Below the pieces are notes generated by a model. The model did no database searches and was not told the DNA's origin. It saw nothing but the letters and a program-made list of their open reading frames with translations. Below, one piece after another: positions 34,478 through 44,296 of a stretch of DNA of 54,715 nt (position 1 is the stretch's first letter; each line of letters starts with the position of its first letter). The DNA is from an uncultured Thermodesulfobacterium sp. GTDB lineage: Bacteria > Desulfobacterota > Thermodesulfobacteria > Thermodesulfobacteriales > Thermodesulfobacteriaceae. The stretch is taken from contig CALLJG010000009.1 of assembly GCA_938091335.1 (NCBI GenBank), positions 1-54,715 on the forward strand, given 5' to 3'. A program made the translations under genes and the position numbers.

Positions 34478-35302
34478 ATGGATGATAACTTTAGAATTGG
34501 AATTATTGGTGGAAAAGGAAAGATGGGAAGTTTTTTTAAAAATTTTTTCGAGAAAAAGGGTTTTTCTGTCCTTATTTCTGATATATCAGGTCCTCTTACT
34601 AATATAGAACTTGTAAACAAAAGCAGAGTTATTTTAATTTCTGTTCCTCTGCAAGCTTTTCAAAAAGTAATAGAAGAAATAGCAGAATTTATAAATTTCA
34701 ATCACTGGGTTATTGATATTTGCTCTTTGAAAAGAGAGCCAGTAAGGATTATGAAAAAATATCTGAAAAAAGGAGAAATCCTTGCTACTCATCCTCTTTT
34801 TGGTCCTTATGAAAAAGATTTAAAAGGTAAAACTATAGCCTTTTACCCAATAAGAGGGAAAAATATAATAAAATGGTTTAAAAAAATTATGTTAGAAGAG
34901 GGAATAAATTTAGTAAAAATTTCTCCTAAAAAACATGATGAAATTATGGCTCTTGTTCAAGTAATAAATCACTTTTGGCTAATAGTTCTTGCTAAAATTA
35001 TTAAAGATTCAAAAATTCCTTTAAAGGATGTAGTTTTTCTTTCAACTCCCAGTTTTTTAAGTCAACTTCATATTTTAAAAAGACTTTCTTGGCAGGATGC
35101 AGAGCTATATACCAAAATCCAACTTAATAATCCAATGGGCAAAAAATTGAGATCCCTTTTATGTAAGAACTGTGTCAATTTTAACAAAGGGTTAAATTCA
35201 AAAAATGCAGAATCTATATTTAAAGAGTACTTTAATTTAGCAAAAGAAATGGCAATTAGATTAGAGAAGCTCCTTAATAAGGTTTCTCCTGATAATATAT
35301 AA
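34478..35302 (+). CDS. Prephenate dehydrogenase-like protein (TyrA family)
   Basis: A 274-residue NAD-binding protein with a Rossmann motif GIIGGKGKMGSFFKNFF at about 8-24, DICSLKREPV at about 82 and ATHPLFGPYEKDLKGKTIAF (about 100-119), the hallmark of TyrA enzymes that decarboxylate prephenate or arogenate in tyrosine synthesis. I start at ATG 34478 because a perfect GGAGG site is 5 nt upstream; the ATG at 34466 lies inside that site's context. No chorismate mutase domain is attached. Its last 42 nt overlap lgt on the opposite strand. Confidence 0.85.
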   Translation: MDDNFRIGIIGGKGKMGSFFKNFFEKKGFSVLISDISGPLTNIELVNKSRVILISVPLQAFQKVIEEIAEFINFNHWVIDICSLKREPVRIMKKYLKKGEILATHPLFGPYEKDLKGKTIAFYPIRGKNIIKWFKKIMLEEGINLVKISPKKHDEIMALVQVINHFWLIVLAKIIKDSKIPLKDVVFLSTPSFLSQLHILKRLSWQDAELYTKIQLNNPMGKKLRSLLCKNCVNFNKGLNSKNAESIFKEYFNLAKEMAIRLEKLLNKVSPDNI

Positions 35303-36052
35303 AAGAATTAATCCAAAAAAGATCATAAAAATACACAAAATCTGACCCATGGTTAAAAAACCAAGCAGAAGAGGAAAGCTCTGAGCAGGCACTCTTATAA
35401 ATTCAAATAAAAATCTAAGTATTCCATAAAAAATTAAAAAAATAGAAAGTTTGGTTCCAGGTATCCAATCTTTTTTTCTTAAACTCCATAGAAACACAAA
35501 TAAAAATAGTCCAGTAACTAAACTTTCATATAATTGAACAGGATGTCTTGGAATAGGACCACCCTCTGGAAATATCATAGCCCAAGGAAGATTACTTGGT
35601 TTGCCATAAATTTCTCCATTTATAAAATTTCCAATTCTTCCAAAAAAAAGACCAATGGGAGCTGTTACTACCACTAAATCAGCCCACCATAAAAAAGACT
35701 CTCTTTTAATTTTTATATAAAAGTATCCCCCAACTATAGCTCCTATTAAGCCTCCATGAAAAGACATACCACCTTTCCAGATTGCAATTATTTCTAAAGG
35801 ATTTCTAAAAAAGTAATCTGGATAATAAAAAAAACAAAAACCAAGTCTTGCACCCACGATTAAGCTTAAAAAACTGTAAAAAAGTAGATTTTCTAAGAAA
35901 GGATAAAGTTCTTTTTTACTTCTTTCTTTAAGTTGATACTTACATAGAAAAAGACATACTATGAAACTTATTATATACATTAAACCATACCATCTGATAG
36001 CAAAAGGACCAATTTGGAAAATGACAGGATCAATTTTGGGATAAATAAGCAT
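35261..36052 (-). CDS. lgt: Prolipoprotein diacylglyceryl transferase Lgt
   Basis: Adds diacylglycerol to the lipobox cysteine of prolipoproteins at the inner membrane, and so serves the several lipoproteins in this window. The signature FGRIGNFINGEIYG is at about 142, and the 263 residues contain seven hydrophobic segments; ends with YIIRRNLIKELL. I use ATG 36052; a GTG one codon upstream (36055) is possible. Its start overlaps nth by 23 nt, and its end overlaps the tyrA-like gene on the other strand. Confidence 0.95.
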   Translation of the reverse strand: MLIYPKIDPVIFQIGPFAIRWYGLMYIISFIVCLFLCKYQLKERSKKELYPFLENLLFYSFLSLIVGARLGFCFFYYPDYFFRNPLEIIAIWKGGMSFHGGLIGAIVGGYFYIKIKRESFLWWADLVVVTAPIGLFFGRIGNFINGEIYGKPSNLPWAMIFPEGGPIPRHPVQLYESLVTGLFLFVFLWSLRKKDWIPGTKLSIFLIFYGILRFLFEFIRVPAQSFPLLLGFLTMGQILCIFMIFFGLILLYIIRRNLIKELL

Positions 36053-36698
36053 CACAAAGATCCTTTAAAATACACTCTTCACATTTAGGTTTGCGAGCAA
36101 CACATATTTTCCTTCCATGAGCTTGCATAAGATAAGGGAAGGAAAGCCACTCCTTTTTAGGCAAAATTTCCATAAGTTCTTTTTCTATTTTTTCTGCTTG
36201 AGAAGATTTTGCAAACCCAAGTTTTTGAGAAATTCGTCTTACATGAGTGTCAACAGGAATTCCTTCTATAATTCCATAGGCATTAGCAAGAACAATGTTA
36301 GCAGTTTTTCTTGCAACCCCAGGAAGCTCCATTAATTCTTCCATACTTTTAGGAACTTTTCCCTTATGTTTTTCAACTAATATTTTACAAGCACCCTTTA
36401 TATATTCTGCCTTTTGTCTATAAAATCCCGTGCTTTTTATATCCTCAGCAAGTTCATCAAGATCAGCCTCAGCAAAATCTTTAGCAGATTTATATTTTTT
36501 AAAGAGTTCTTTTGTAACTTCATTAACTCTTTCATCAGTACACTGAGCAGAAAGTATAGTTGCAATAAGAAGTTGAAGAGGATTTTTGAAATTTAAGGCT
36601 ATTTTTGCATCTGGATAAGCTTTTTTGAGCCTCTTTATAATTTCTTTAGCTCTTTTTTTAATAACCCTTAATCCTGATTTTTTGTTGTTTTGAACCAT
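36030..36698 (-). CDS. nth: Endonuclease III (DNA glycosylase/AP lyase)
   Basis: Removes oxidised pyrimidines from DNA. Shown by the helix-hairpin-helix LPGVARKTANIVLANAYG (about 118-135) with the catalytic Lys, the catalytic Asp in VDTHVRRIS (about 142-150), and the C-terminal iron-sulfur loop with spacing C-x6-C-x2-C-x5-C (from CVARKPKCEECILKDLC at about 202-218). Length 222 is normal. Confidence 0.96.
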   Translation of the reverse strand: MVQNNKKSGLRVIKKRAKEIIKRLKKAYPDAKIALNFKNPLQLLIATILSAQCTDERVNEVTKELFKKYKSAKDFAEADLDELAEDIKSTGFYRQKAEYIKGACKILVEKHKGKVPKSMEELMELPGVARKTANIVLANAYGIIEGIPVDTHVRRISQKLGFAKSSQAEKIEKELMEILPKKEWLSFPYLMQAHGRKICVARKPKCEECILKDLCDAYLSQN

Positions 36699-36782
36699 AA
36701 CTTTTTAAAATTTTACACAAAAAATTTGAAAAATCCATAATATAAACTTGACTTTTTAATTTTTTAATAATATTTTTATTAA

Positions 36783-37528
36783 ATGAAAAAAATTGCTTTA
36801 TTAATTATTTTAATAGGTATTTTTTTTATAAGATAGTTATTGATTATCCTCCTGGCACTATTACAGGAGCTGCTTCAAAGGATCAAGCAAGAGTACTTGC
36901 TCAAATTTTTATTGATTCTCATAATAGGGCTTTATCAGAACTAGCTGGACTTAAACAAAGTATTTCTGAGACAAAAGAAAATGTTTCTGAAGTAAAAGAA
37001 GCCACAAAAAGGATAGAAGAGGGAATAAAAAGCCTAGATTCCACTCAACAAGAAATTCTCAAAACAAGCAAATCTAACTTAGAAATAGCACAAAAAACTT
37101 TAGTGATGATTGAACAAAAATCAAGAAAACAAGGAGCAGGTGAGATTACTCTGTTTTATCCTGTAGGGTCAAGTAAAATTGAAAAAAATTCTTTAGAATA
37201 TCAAAGACTTGTAAATTTTCTCGATTATCTTGCTAGAGAAAGTAAAGGTAGAAAAATATTATTTATTTCAATAGGAAGTGCTTCAGCTTTTGGAAATAAA
37301 AAGATTAATGAAAAGCTTGCTAAAAAAAGGGCAGAAGCACCTATAGAAATTATTAAGAAGTACTTAATTAATATTCCTTATGAAATTTTTAAAGTTTATG
37401 GAATAGGGGATCTTTATAGTCCTAAAAATATTTCTATACAAGATCATCAAAAATACCAGCATACAAGACTTATTGCTGTATACGAAACTCAAGATATTCC
37501 TCAATTGCCTCCTGAACCTGGTAAATGA
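36783..37528 (+). CDS. Signal-anchored coiled-coil protein with OmpA-like C-terminal domain, apparent one-base frameshift
   Basis: The body is open from at least 36842 to the stop at 37528: an acidic coiled coil (SELAGLKQSISETKENVSEV and repeats of KxxxE, about 45-110) and a C-terminal OmpA-like fold (ITLFYPVGSSKIEK ... NEKLAKKRAEAPIEIIKKYL). No good start codon precedes it in frame. An ATG at 36783 encodes MKKIALLIILIGIFF, a signal or anchor peptide, in another frame; one extra T in the 8-T run at 36820-36827 would join it to the body as YKIVIDYPPG. Internal starts (GTG 37103) would give only the OmpA-like domain. Predicted periplasmic. Its last 28 nt overlap the unknown gene on the other strand. 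Confidence 0.65.
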
Positions 37529-38172
37529 ATTATTTTATTTAATTCTTCTTTTAAAGTATTTTTTATTTCATTTTTAGAAAGAGAAGGTAAGGGGAATTCA
37601 AGTTCTTCAAGGGAGTGATAAGCTTTTTGGGTAATATTTTTTGCTCTATCTACCAATTCTGAACATTTTGTTTTTTCAAGTTTTTCAACCACATTAAAAA
37701 ATTTTATAAGCCTAAAAAATCTTTTTTTATCAAAATTTTCAAGAGATTTTTTTTCTTCTACAATTTCTTCTAAGTCAAGAATGAGTTTTTTCATTTGATC
37801 AAGAAGGGGAATTTGAATCTGTTTTTTTAATTGTTCTTCAAGTAATAAAAATTCAGATGCAAGAATAAAATAAGTTTCATCTGGATAATCTCTATATAAA
37901 AGATTTTCTCTAAACCAGTAAGCAAACTCAGTTCTTAAAAGATCAACAAGATACATAAAATCAAATTCTTTATGAACCAAAATAGATTTAAGATCTTCTA
38001 TATTTAAAGATTCTCCTAAAAAGGGAAGGTCTTTTTTTTGATAAATATGTAACAAAGCCCAAATGAAATATTTTAGTTCAAAAGCAACTTCCTTTTTTTC
38101 TATAAATAAACCTTCTTCTAATTGATATTTTGTTAAAATCTCATTAATCCATTTAAGAGTGTAAAATTTCAT
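37501..38172 (-). CDS. Unknown helical protein encoded directly after alaS
   Basis: I do not recognise this family. The 223 residues are mostly charged helices with no signal peptide or membrane helix, so it should be cytoplasmic. Aromatic residues are frequent in the first half (FYTLKWINEIL, EFAYWFRENLLYRDYPDETYFI), and the C-terminus ends HLPGSGGN. It begins 1 nt after the alaS stop, so it is co-translated with alanyl-tRNA synthetase, which hints at translation or quality control, but this is inference only. Confidence 0.6.
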   Translation of the reverse strand: MKFYTLKWINEILTKYQLEEGLFIEKKEVAFELKYFIWALLHIYQKKDLPFLGESLNIEDLKSILVHKEFDFMYLVDLLRTEFAYWFRENLLYRDYPDETYFILASEFLLLEEQLKKQIQIPLLDQMKKLILDLEEIVEEKKSLENFDKKRFFRLIKFFNVVEKLEKTKCSELVDRAKNITQKAYHSLEELEFPLPSLSKNEIKNTLKEELNKIIHLPGSGGN

Positions 38173-38173
38173 A

Positions 38174-40780
38174 TTAAAAATTTATAAGACTTTCTTTTAA
38201 TAAAGTTTTAATTTTCTCTATAGAGATCTTTTCTTGAAAACTTCCTTGAGATAATTCAGCTTTTCCTCCACCTTTTAATTTTGTTAGTTTTGCTATTTTT
38301 TGAAATATTTCACTAGCTGGATACCTTTCTGCAAGGTCTTTAGTGACCATACATACTGCAAGAGGATTTCCTTTATCCTTTTCTCCTATAATAAAAATTA
38401 TTCCAGAGCCAAGCACAGCTTTGAAAAAATCTCCCCTTTCTCTTAATTCTTCTATTTTTTCTGTTTTAAAAGAAGTTACAAGAAGCTTAATTCCATTTAT
38501 TTCTTCTGTTTCTTTAAGCTTTTCTTCAAGTTCTTTTTTGAGATCTCCTTTCTTTAATTTTTTGATCTCTTTTTCTAATTCTTCAATTTCTTTCCATAAA
38601 GCCTTAATTTTCTTTTCTATCTCTTTAGGAGTGGTTTTAAGTTCTTCAGCTATTTTTTCTATTTTGTTTTCAATTTCTTTTATCCATTCATAAGCTTTGA
38701 ATCCAGCTACAGCCGTGATTCTTCTTATTCCAGAAGCTACACTTGTTTCATTTATAATTTTAATTAAACCTATCTCTCCTGTTCTTTTTACATGTGTTCC
38801 TCCGCATAGTTCAATTGAGATATTATCAATTTTTACTATTCTCACAATTTCTTCATACTTTTCTTCAAAAAGAGCTATAGCTCCTTGTTTTTCTGCATCT
38901 TCTTTTTTCATCCACATTATTTCTATTGGATAATTTTCTAAAATCCACTGATTCATTAATTCCTCTATTTTCCTAATCTCTTCATTAGTTAAGCCTTGGA
39001 AATGGGAAAAATCAAAACGAAGTTTTTCTTCATCAACTAAAGAGCCAGACTGTCTTACATGAGGGCCAAGAATTTTCTTTAAAGCTGAGTGAAGAAGATG
39101 AGTTGCTGTATGATGCCTTTCAATATGAGATCTTCTTTTTTTATCAACTTGCATTAACACTTCTTCATCTTTTTCAATGGTTCCTTCTATAAACTTTATT
39201 TTATGATAAATAATGTGGCCAACTTTTTTGGTTTCTATAACTTCTGCTTTCCCCTTTTTTCCTATTACTATACCTATGTCAAAAATTTGACCTCCACCCT
39301 CTGGATAAAAAGGAGTTATATTAGTAATAAGGTAATGAAAATTATTTTCCTTTTGAATCTCTAAAACTTTAGCCGAAGTTTCAAGAGTTTCGTATCCTAC
39401 AAATAGAGTTTGTAAATCTTCTCTTATTAAATTTTTTATAAATTCAGGGAATCTCTCTAAAGTTTTTTTCCATGATTTTCTACTTTCTTCTCTTGCTTTA
39501 TCTCTTAGATTTTCAAATCCTTTTAAATCTAATAAAAAACCAAATGGTAATACATAATCTCTTACTAAGTCATAAGGGAATCCGTATGTATCATAAAGTT
39601 TAAATAATACTTCTCCAGGAACAACTTTTTGTCTTTCTTTTTCAAGTTTTTTTATCTCTTTTTCTAAAACTTCAAGCCCCAAATTTAAAGTTTCTAAAAA
39701 CCTTTCCTCCTCTATTTTTAATATTTTTTCAGAGGTTTCTTTATTTTTTGTAATTTCTTGATAAATATCTCCAAATTCTTCTATGACAGCAGGGATAAGC
39801 TTATATAAAAAGGGTTCTTTAATTCCTAAAATTTGTCCAAATCTTTGAGCTCTTCTTATTATTCTTCTTAAAACATATCCTCTACCTTCATTTGAGGGCA
39901 TAAGTCCTTCTGCAAGTAAAAAGGTAGTTGCTCTAATATGATCAGCAATCACTCTGAAGGCTATTTCTGTTTCTTTATTTTCTTTGAAGGCTTTTCCTGT
40001 TATTTCTGAGATTTTATTGATAATATTTGCAAAAAGATCGGTTTCATAAGTAGAAGGTACATCTTGTAGGCAAGCAGTAATTCTTTCAAGTCCCATGCCT
40101 GTATCTATGCAGCCTTGTGGTAAAGGTTTTAAATTTCCTTTTTCATCTCTTTCGTATTGCATAAAAACCAAATTCCATATTTCTAAAAATCTATCACAAT
40201 CACATCCAGGTCCACAGGTGGGCTGTCTACAGCCAAATTCCTCTCCCATATCATAAACTATTTCTGAACAAGGGCCACAAGGACCAGTCTCTCCCATTGC
40301 CCAAAAATTATCTTTTTCTCCAAGACGAATAATTCTACTTTCTGGAAAAGAAGCTATTTTTTTCCAATAATAAACTGCCTCATCATCTTTTTCATATACA
40401 GTGATATATAATCTATCTTTAGGAAGAGCTAAAAATTTGGTAATAAATTCCCAAGCATACTCTATAGCGGTCTCTTTAAAATAATCTCCAAAAGAAAAAT
40501 TTCCGAGCATTTCAAAAAAAGTATGATGTCTTGCAGTATATCCTACATTTTCAAGATCATTGTGTTTTCCTCCTGCACGCATACATTTTTGACAACTAAC
40601 AGCCCTTTTATAAGGTCTTGTTTCCTCTCCAAGAAAAACTTTTTTAAATTGAACCATTCCTGCATTAGTAAAAAGAAGGGTGGGATCTTCTGTAGGGATA
40701 AGAGAAGAACTTGGTACTAATTGATGCTCTCTTTTTATAAAATAATCTAAAAAAATCTTTCTGATTTCTTTTCCTTTCAT
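38174..40780 (-). CDS. alaS: Alanyl-tRNA synthetase
   Basis: Charges tRNA(Ala) and edits Ser/Gly errors. The 868-residue length is standard. Class II catalytic core at the start (IRKIFLDYFIKREHQLVPSS, PTLLFTNAGMVQFKKVFLGEE), editing domain zinc site with HTATH at about 570 and CGGTH at about 667, a coiled coil (about 700-770) and the DHHA1-type C-Ala domain with GGGKAELSQG near 850. A cysteine-rich CGPCSE ... CGPGCDCDRF insert (about 165-203) is the usual one in many bacteria. Confidence 0.97.
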   Translation of the reverse strand: MKGKEIRKIFLDYFIKREHQLVPSSSLIPTEDPTLLFTNAGMVQFKKVFLGEETRPYKRAVSCQKCMRAGGKHNDLENVGYTARHHTFFEMLGNFSFGDYFKETAIEYAWEFITKFLALPKDRLYITVYEKDDEAVYYWKKIASFPESRIIRLGEKDNFWAMGETGPCGPCSEIVYDMGEEFGCRQPTCGPGCDCDRFLEIWNLVFMQYERDEKGNLKPLPQGCIDTGMGLERITACLQDVPSTYETDLFANIINKISEITGKAFKENKETEIAFRVIADHIRATTFLLAEGLMPSNEGRGYVLRRIIRRAQRFGQILGIKEPFLYKLIPAVIEEFGDIYQEITKNKETSEKILKIEEERFLETLNLGLEVLEKEIKKLEKERQKVVPGEVLFKLYDTYGFPYDLVRDYVLPFGFLLDLKGFENLRDKAREESRKSWKKTLERFPEFIKNLIREDLQTLFVGYETLETSAKVLEIQKENNFHYLITNITPFYPEGGGQIFDIGIVIGKKGKAEVIETKKVGHIIYHKIKFIEGTIEKDEEVLMQVDKKRRSHIERHHTATHLLHSALKKILGPHVRQSGSLVDEEKLRFDFSHFQGLTNEEIRKIEELMNQWILENYPIEIMWMKKEDAEKQGAIALFEEKYEEIVRIVKIDNISIELCGGTHVKRTGEIGLIKIINETSVASGIRRITAVAGFKAYEWIKEIENKIEKIAEELKTTPKEIEKKIKALWKEIEELEKEIKKLKKGDLKKELEEKLKETEEINGIKLLVTSFKTEKIEELRERGDFFKAVLGSGIIFIIGEKDKGNPLAVCMVTKDLAERYPASEIFQKIAKLTKLKGGGKAELSQGSFQEKISIEKIKTLLKESLINF

Positions 40781-40901
40781 ATAAATAATATAATAAATTT
40801 TTACTTAATTTGCAACAAAAGTTGCTTTATTTGAAAAGGTATAGTAAATTTCTTTTGAAATTTTTTTATAAAAAATAATTCATAAAAATAGGAGGAAGAA
40901 G

Positions 40902-42065
40902 ATGCTAACCAAAAATTTTCTTTTTACTTCTGAGTCTGTAGTTGAAGGTCATCCTGACAAGGTAGCAGACCAAATATCTGATGCCATTTTAGATGCTATT
41001 TTAGAAAAGGACCCTTATGCAAGAGTAGCTTGCGAAACTTTGGTTAATACAGGAATGATTTTAATTGCAGGAGAAATAACAACAGAAGCAAGGGTAGATT
41101 ATGCAACTATTGCAAGAGGGGTAGTTAAAGAAATAGGTTATAATCATTCTGATCTTGGATTTGATTATCAGACTTGTGCAGTTTTGATAAGTATAGATAG
41201 GCAAAGTCCTGATATCGCACAAGGAATAGAAAGGGATGGAGAAATAGGAGCAGGGGATCAGGGGCTTATGTTTGGATATGCTTGTGATGAAACACCAGAT
41301 TTTATGCCAATGCCCATTTGGTATGCTCATAAATTAGCCATGAGACTTGCAGAGGTAAGAAAAAAGGGAATTTTGCCTTTTTTAAGGCCTGATGGTAAAA
41401 CTCAAGTAACTATAAGATATGAAGATAAACGTCCTGTTGATGTTCATACCGTAGTGATAGCTGCTCAACATGATCCAACTATTACTCAAAAGGAATTAAG
41501 GGAAGCTATTATTGAAGAGGTAGTTAAAAAAGTGATAGCTAGAGAGCATCTTAGACCTGATACTAAAATTCTTGTAAATACTACAGGAAGATTTGTGATA
41601 GGGGGGCCATTAGCAGATTGTGGAATGACAGGAAGAAAAATTATTGTGGATACTTATGGTGGAAGAGGACATCATGGGGGAGGAGCTTTTTCTGGTAAAG
41701 ATCCTACCAAAGTTGATAGAACCCCCTCTTATTATGCCAGATATGTAGCTAAAAATCTTGTTGCTGCAGGAATAGCCAAAGAACTTGAAGTTCAGGTAGC
41801 TTATGCTATAGGAGTAACTGAACCTCTTGCTATTAATGTAAATACCTATGGAACTGAAACTATCCCAATTGAAAAGATTCTTGAAATAATAAATAAACTT
41901 TTTTGTTTCAAGCCAAAACATATGATAGAATATCTTAATTTAAGAAGACCTATTTACAAAAAAACAGCTTGTTATGGGCATTTTGGAAGAAATGAACCTG
42001 AATTTACCTGGGAAAAGATTGATATGGTTGAAAAAATAAAAGAACTAGCAGGTTTTGATAAATGA
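40902..42065 (+). CDS. metK: S-adenosylmethionine synthetase
   Basis: Makes S-adenosylmethionine from methionine and ATP. Full-length at 387 residues with [19 protein letters not shown] (about 16-34), [15 protein letters not shown] (about 118-132), [20 protein letters not shown] (about 230) and [16 protein letters not shown] near 260. A strong AGGAGGAAG site precedes the ATG. It is followed after 18 nt by ahcY, so the SAM-forming and SAH-clearing enzymes are made together. I saw no SAM riboswitch in the 121-nt leader. Confidence 0.97.
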   Translation: MLTKNFLFTSESVVEGHPDKVADQISDAILDAILEKDPYARVACETLVNTGMILIAGEITTEARVDYATIARGVVKEIGYNHSDLGFDYQTCAVLISIDRQSPDIAQGIERDGEIGAGDQGLMFGYACDETPDFMPMPIWYAHKLAMRLAEVRKKGILPFLRPDGKTQVTIRYEDKRPVDVHTVVIAAQHDPTITQKELREAIIEEVVKKVIAREHLRPDTKILVNTTGRFVIGGPLADCGMTGRKIIVDTYGGRGHHGGGAFSGKDPTKVDRTPSYYARYVAKNLVAAGIAKELEVQVAYAIGVTEPLAINVNTYGTETIPIEKILEIINKLFCFKPKHMIEYLNLRRPIYKKTACYGHFGRNEPEFTWEKIDMVEKIKELAGFDK

Positions 42066-42083
42066 TTTAAAAAGGAGGATATT

Positions 42084-43340
42084 GTGGAATTTCATATAAA
42101 AGATCTTTCTCTTGCAGAACGAGGTTTAAAACTTATTGAATGGGCTGAAATGGAGATGCCTGTTTTAAAACAAATAAGAGAAAAATTTAAAGAAAAAAGA
42201 CCATTAAAAGGGGTAAGAATAGGAGGATGCCTTCATATAACTACAGAAACTGCCAATCTTGTTAAAACTTTAAAAGAAGGAGGAGCAGAAGTTTTTCTTT
42301 GTGCATCAAATCCTCTTTCTACCAAAGATGAAGTAGCAGCAGCACTTGTTAAATATTTTGAAATCCCGGTATTTGCTATAAGAGGAGAAGACAAAGAGAC
42401 TTATTATTCTCACATAAAAGCTGTTCTTAGCAAAGAACCACATATTACTATTGATGATGGAGCAGATTTAGTAACCACACTTCATAAAGAAAGATCATAC
42501 ACTCTTGAAAAAATATGGGGAGGAACTGAAGAAACCACAACTGGTGTTATAAGACTTAAGGCTATGGCAAGACAAGGACTTCTTAAATATCCAATTATTG
42601 CAGTAAATGATGCTTTAACAAAACATTTATTTGATAACCGTTATGGGACAGGTCAATCCACTATAGATGGGATTTTAAGAACTACTAATAGACTTCTTGC
42701 AGGAGCCAATTTTGTTATTGCAGGCTTTGGATGGTGTGGCAAGGGTCTTGCTATGAGAGCAAGAGGAATGGGGGCTAAGGTAATTATTACCGAAGTTGAT
42801 CCTATAAAAGCTTTAGAAGCAGTTATGGAAGGATATCTTGTTATGTCAATGAATAAAGCAGCAGAAATAGGTGATTTTTTCTGTACAGTAACTGGTAACA
42901 AATCAGTGATAAGAAAAGAACATTTTTTAAAAATGAAAGATGGAGCAATAATTGCTAATTCAGGACATTTTGATATAGAAATAGATATAGAAGATTTAAA
43001 AAGCATCTCTACCCAAATCAGACAAATAAAAGAAGAAGTAGAGGAATATACCCTAGTTAATGGAAGAAGAATATATTTACTTTGTCAAGGAAGACTTGTT
43101 AATTTGGCTGGTGCAGAGGGACATCCTTCAGCGGTTATGGATATGAGTTTTGCTAATCAAGCACTCTGTATAGAATATATAGTGAAAAATTATCATAAAC
43201 TTGAAAAAAAAGTTTATCCAGTACCTGAAGAAATTGATAGAGAAGTAGCAAAGCTTAAATTAAAAGCCATGGGTATTAAAATTGATTCTCTAACCTTAGA
43301 ACAAGAAAAGTATCTTACTTCTTGGGAAGAGGGAACATAA
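42084..43340 (+). CDS. ahcY: Adenosylhomocysteinase
   Basis: Splits S-adenosylhomocysteine to adenosine and homocysteine, relieving inhibition of methyltransferases. The 418 residues have [18 protein letters not shown] at about 47, [14 protein letters not shown] at about 80 and the NAD-binding [19 protein letters not shown] at about 213. It is the short type common in thermophiles and archaea: the C-terminal KPDxYRY element is missing, replaced by YLTSWEEGT. The start is a GTG with a perfect AGGAGG site. Confidence 0.96.
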   Translation: MEFHIKDLSLAERGLKLIEWAEMEMPVLKQIREKFKEKRPLKGVRIGGCLHITTETANLVKTLKEGGAEVFLCASNPLSTKDEVAAALVKYFEIPVFAIRGEDKETYYSHIKAVLSKEPHITIDDGADLVTTLHKERSYTLEKIWGGTEETTTGVIRLKAMARQGLLKYPIIAVNDALTKHLFDNRYGTGQSTIDGILRTTNRLLAGANFVIAGFGWCGKGLAMRARGMGAKVIITEVDPIKALEAVMEGYLVMSMNKAAEIGDFFCTVTGNKSVIRKEHFLKMKDGAIIANSGHFDIEIDIEDLKSISTQIRQIKEEVEEYTLVNGRRIYLLCQGRLVNLAGAEGHPSAVMDMSFANQALCIEYIVKNYHKLEKKVYPVPEEIDREVAKLKLKAMGIKIDSLTLEQEKYLTSWEEGT

Positions 43341-43353
43341 AGTGATTTTTTAA

Positions 43354-44274
43354 ATGTTAAAGCCTCGTTTAATTTTAAGCTCATGTCTTAATTTAGAAAA
43401 AACAAGATACGATGGTAAATTAATAGAACTTCCTCTTGTTAGAAAATTTCAAAAATTTTGTGAAATAATTTCCGTTTGCCCAGAAGTTGGAATAGGATTA
43501 CCTGTTCCGAGAGAAAAAATAATTCTTTTAAAAAGAAATGGGGGAATTTATGCTGTTAAGATTTTCACTGGAGAAGATTTAACAGAAAAATTAATACTAT
43601 TTTCTAAAAACTTTATTCAAAATCTTCCTGAAATAGAAGGAATTTTTTTAAAAAGTAAATCTCCTTCTTGTGGAGTTTCTTTTAAAACCAAAGTTTATAA
43701 AGATGTAGAGGGAAAAGAAATCTTGGATTATGAACAAGGAATCTTCGCAAAAGAAATTTTAAAAATATTCCCATTTCTCCCTATAGTAGATGAAGAAATT
43801 CTTAAAGATAAAGATAATTTGGAAAATTTTTTGATTAGAATTTTTGTTTTAAGAAAATTTAGAGCTTTTAAAGAAGAGGCTCAAAAAAAAGATGATATTA
43901 TATTTTTTCACAAAAAAATGGAATGGTTACTCTTATGTTATGATGAACCAAAGACAAAAGAAATAGAAAGGATACTGCTTTATGAAAAGAGTAAGTTTTT
44001 GGAAGTTCTTCAATTTTACGAAAACAATTTTAAACAAATTTTGAGTAATTCTCTTAAAAGAGAAACAATTGGACAAGTAATTTTAAGTGTTTTAGAAAAA
44101 GAAAAAAGAAAAAAAATACAATTTTTAATTGAAAAATATCAAAATAAAGAAATTGCCTTGATAGAATTGCTTTCCCATTTTAAAAAATTGATAAAAAAAG
44201 AATCCTTAAAAAAGGAATCTATGCAATATAACTTTGAAATTTATCCCGAAGAATTTAAGGATTGTTTAATTTAA
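43354..44274 (+). CDS. DUF523-DUF1722 fusion protein
   Basis: Two domains of unknown function joined, as in several bacteria. The N-terminal DUF523 (YbbK-like, about 1-150) has the cysteine motif LSSCLNLEKTRYDG, ISVCPEVGIGLPVPREKI and a SKSPSCGV loop; DUF1722 (YbgA-like, about 165-290) has FVLRKFRAFKEEAQKK and the conserved HKKMEWLLLCYDE. The conserved cysteines suggest metal or thiol chemistry, but no activity is established. It lies in line with metK-ahcY. Confidence 0.85.
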   Translation: MLKPRLILSSCLNLEKTRYDGKLIELPLVRKFQKFCEIISVCPEVGIGLPVPREKIILLKRNGGIYAVKIFTGEDLTEKLILFSKNFIQNLPEIEGIFLKSKSPSCGVSFKTKVYKDVEGKEILDYEQGIFAKEILKIFPFLPIVDEEILKDKDNLENFLIRIFVLRKFRAFKEEAQKKDDIIFFHKKMEWLLLCYDEPKTKEIERILLYEKSKFLEVLQFYENNFKQILSNSLKRETIGQVILSVLEKEKRKKIQFLIEKYQNKEIALIELLSHFKKLIKKESLKKESMQYNFEIYPEEFKDCLI

Positions 44275-44290
44275 ATTAGTTTGATATAAT
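44262..44290 (+). promoter_or_regulatory. Promoter predicting a leaderless ribE transcript
   Basis: TTGTTT (44262-44267), 17-nt spacer, TATAAT (44285-44290). A start about 7 nt after the -10 element coincides with the ribE ATG at 44297, so the transcript would have no leader. No ribosome site is present in front of that ATG, which agrees. The -35 element overlaps the end of the DUF523 gene. Confidence 0.5.
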
Positions 44291-44296
44291 AAGAAT

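Noticed and set aside
40781-40901. Possible SAM riboswitch or attenuator before metK (hairpin GCAAC-AAAA-GTTGC at 40812-40825 followed by TTTATTT)
   Set aside because: Stem is only 5 bp and no SAM-I/II/III core elements are visible; too weak to call.
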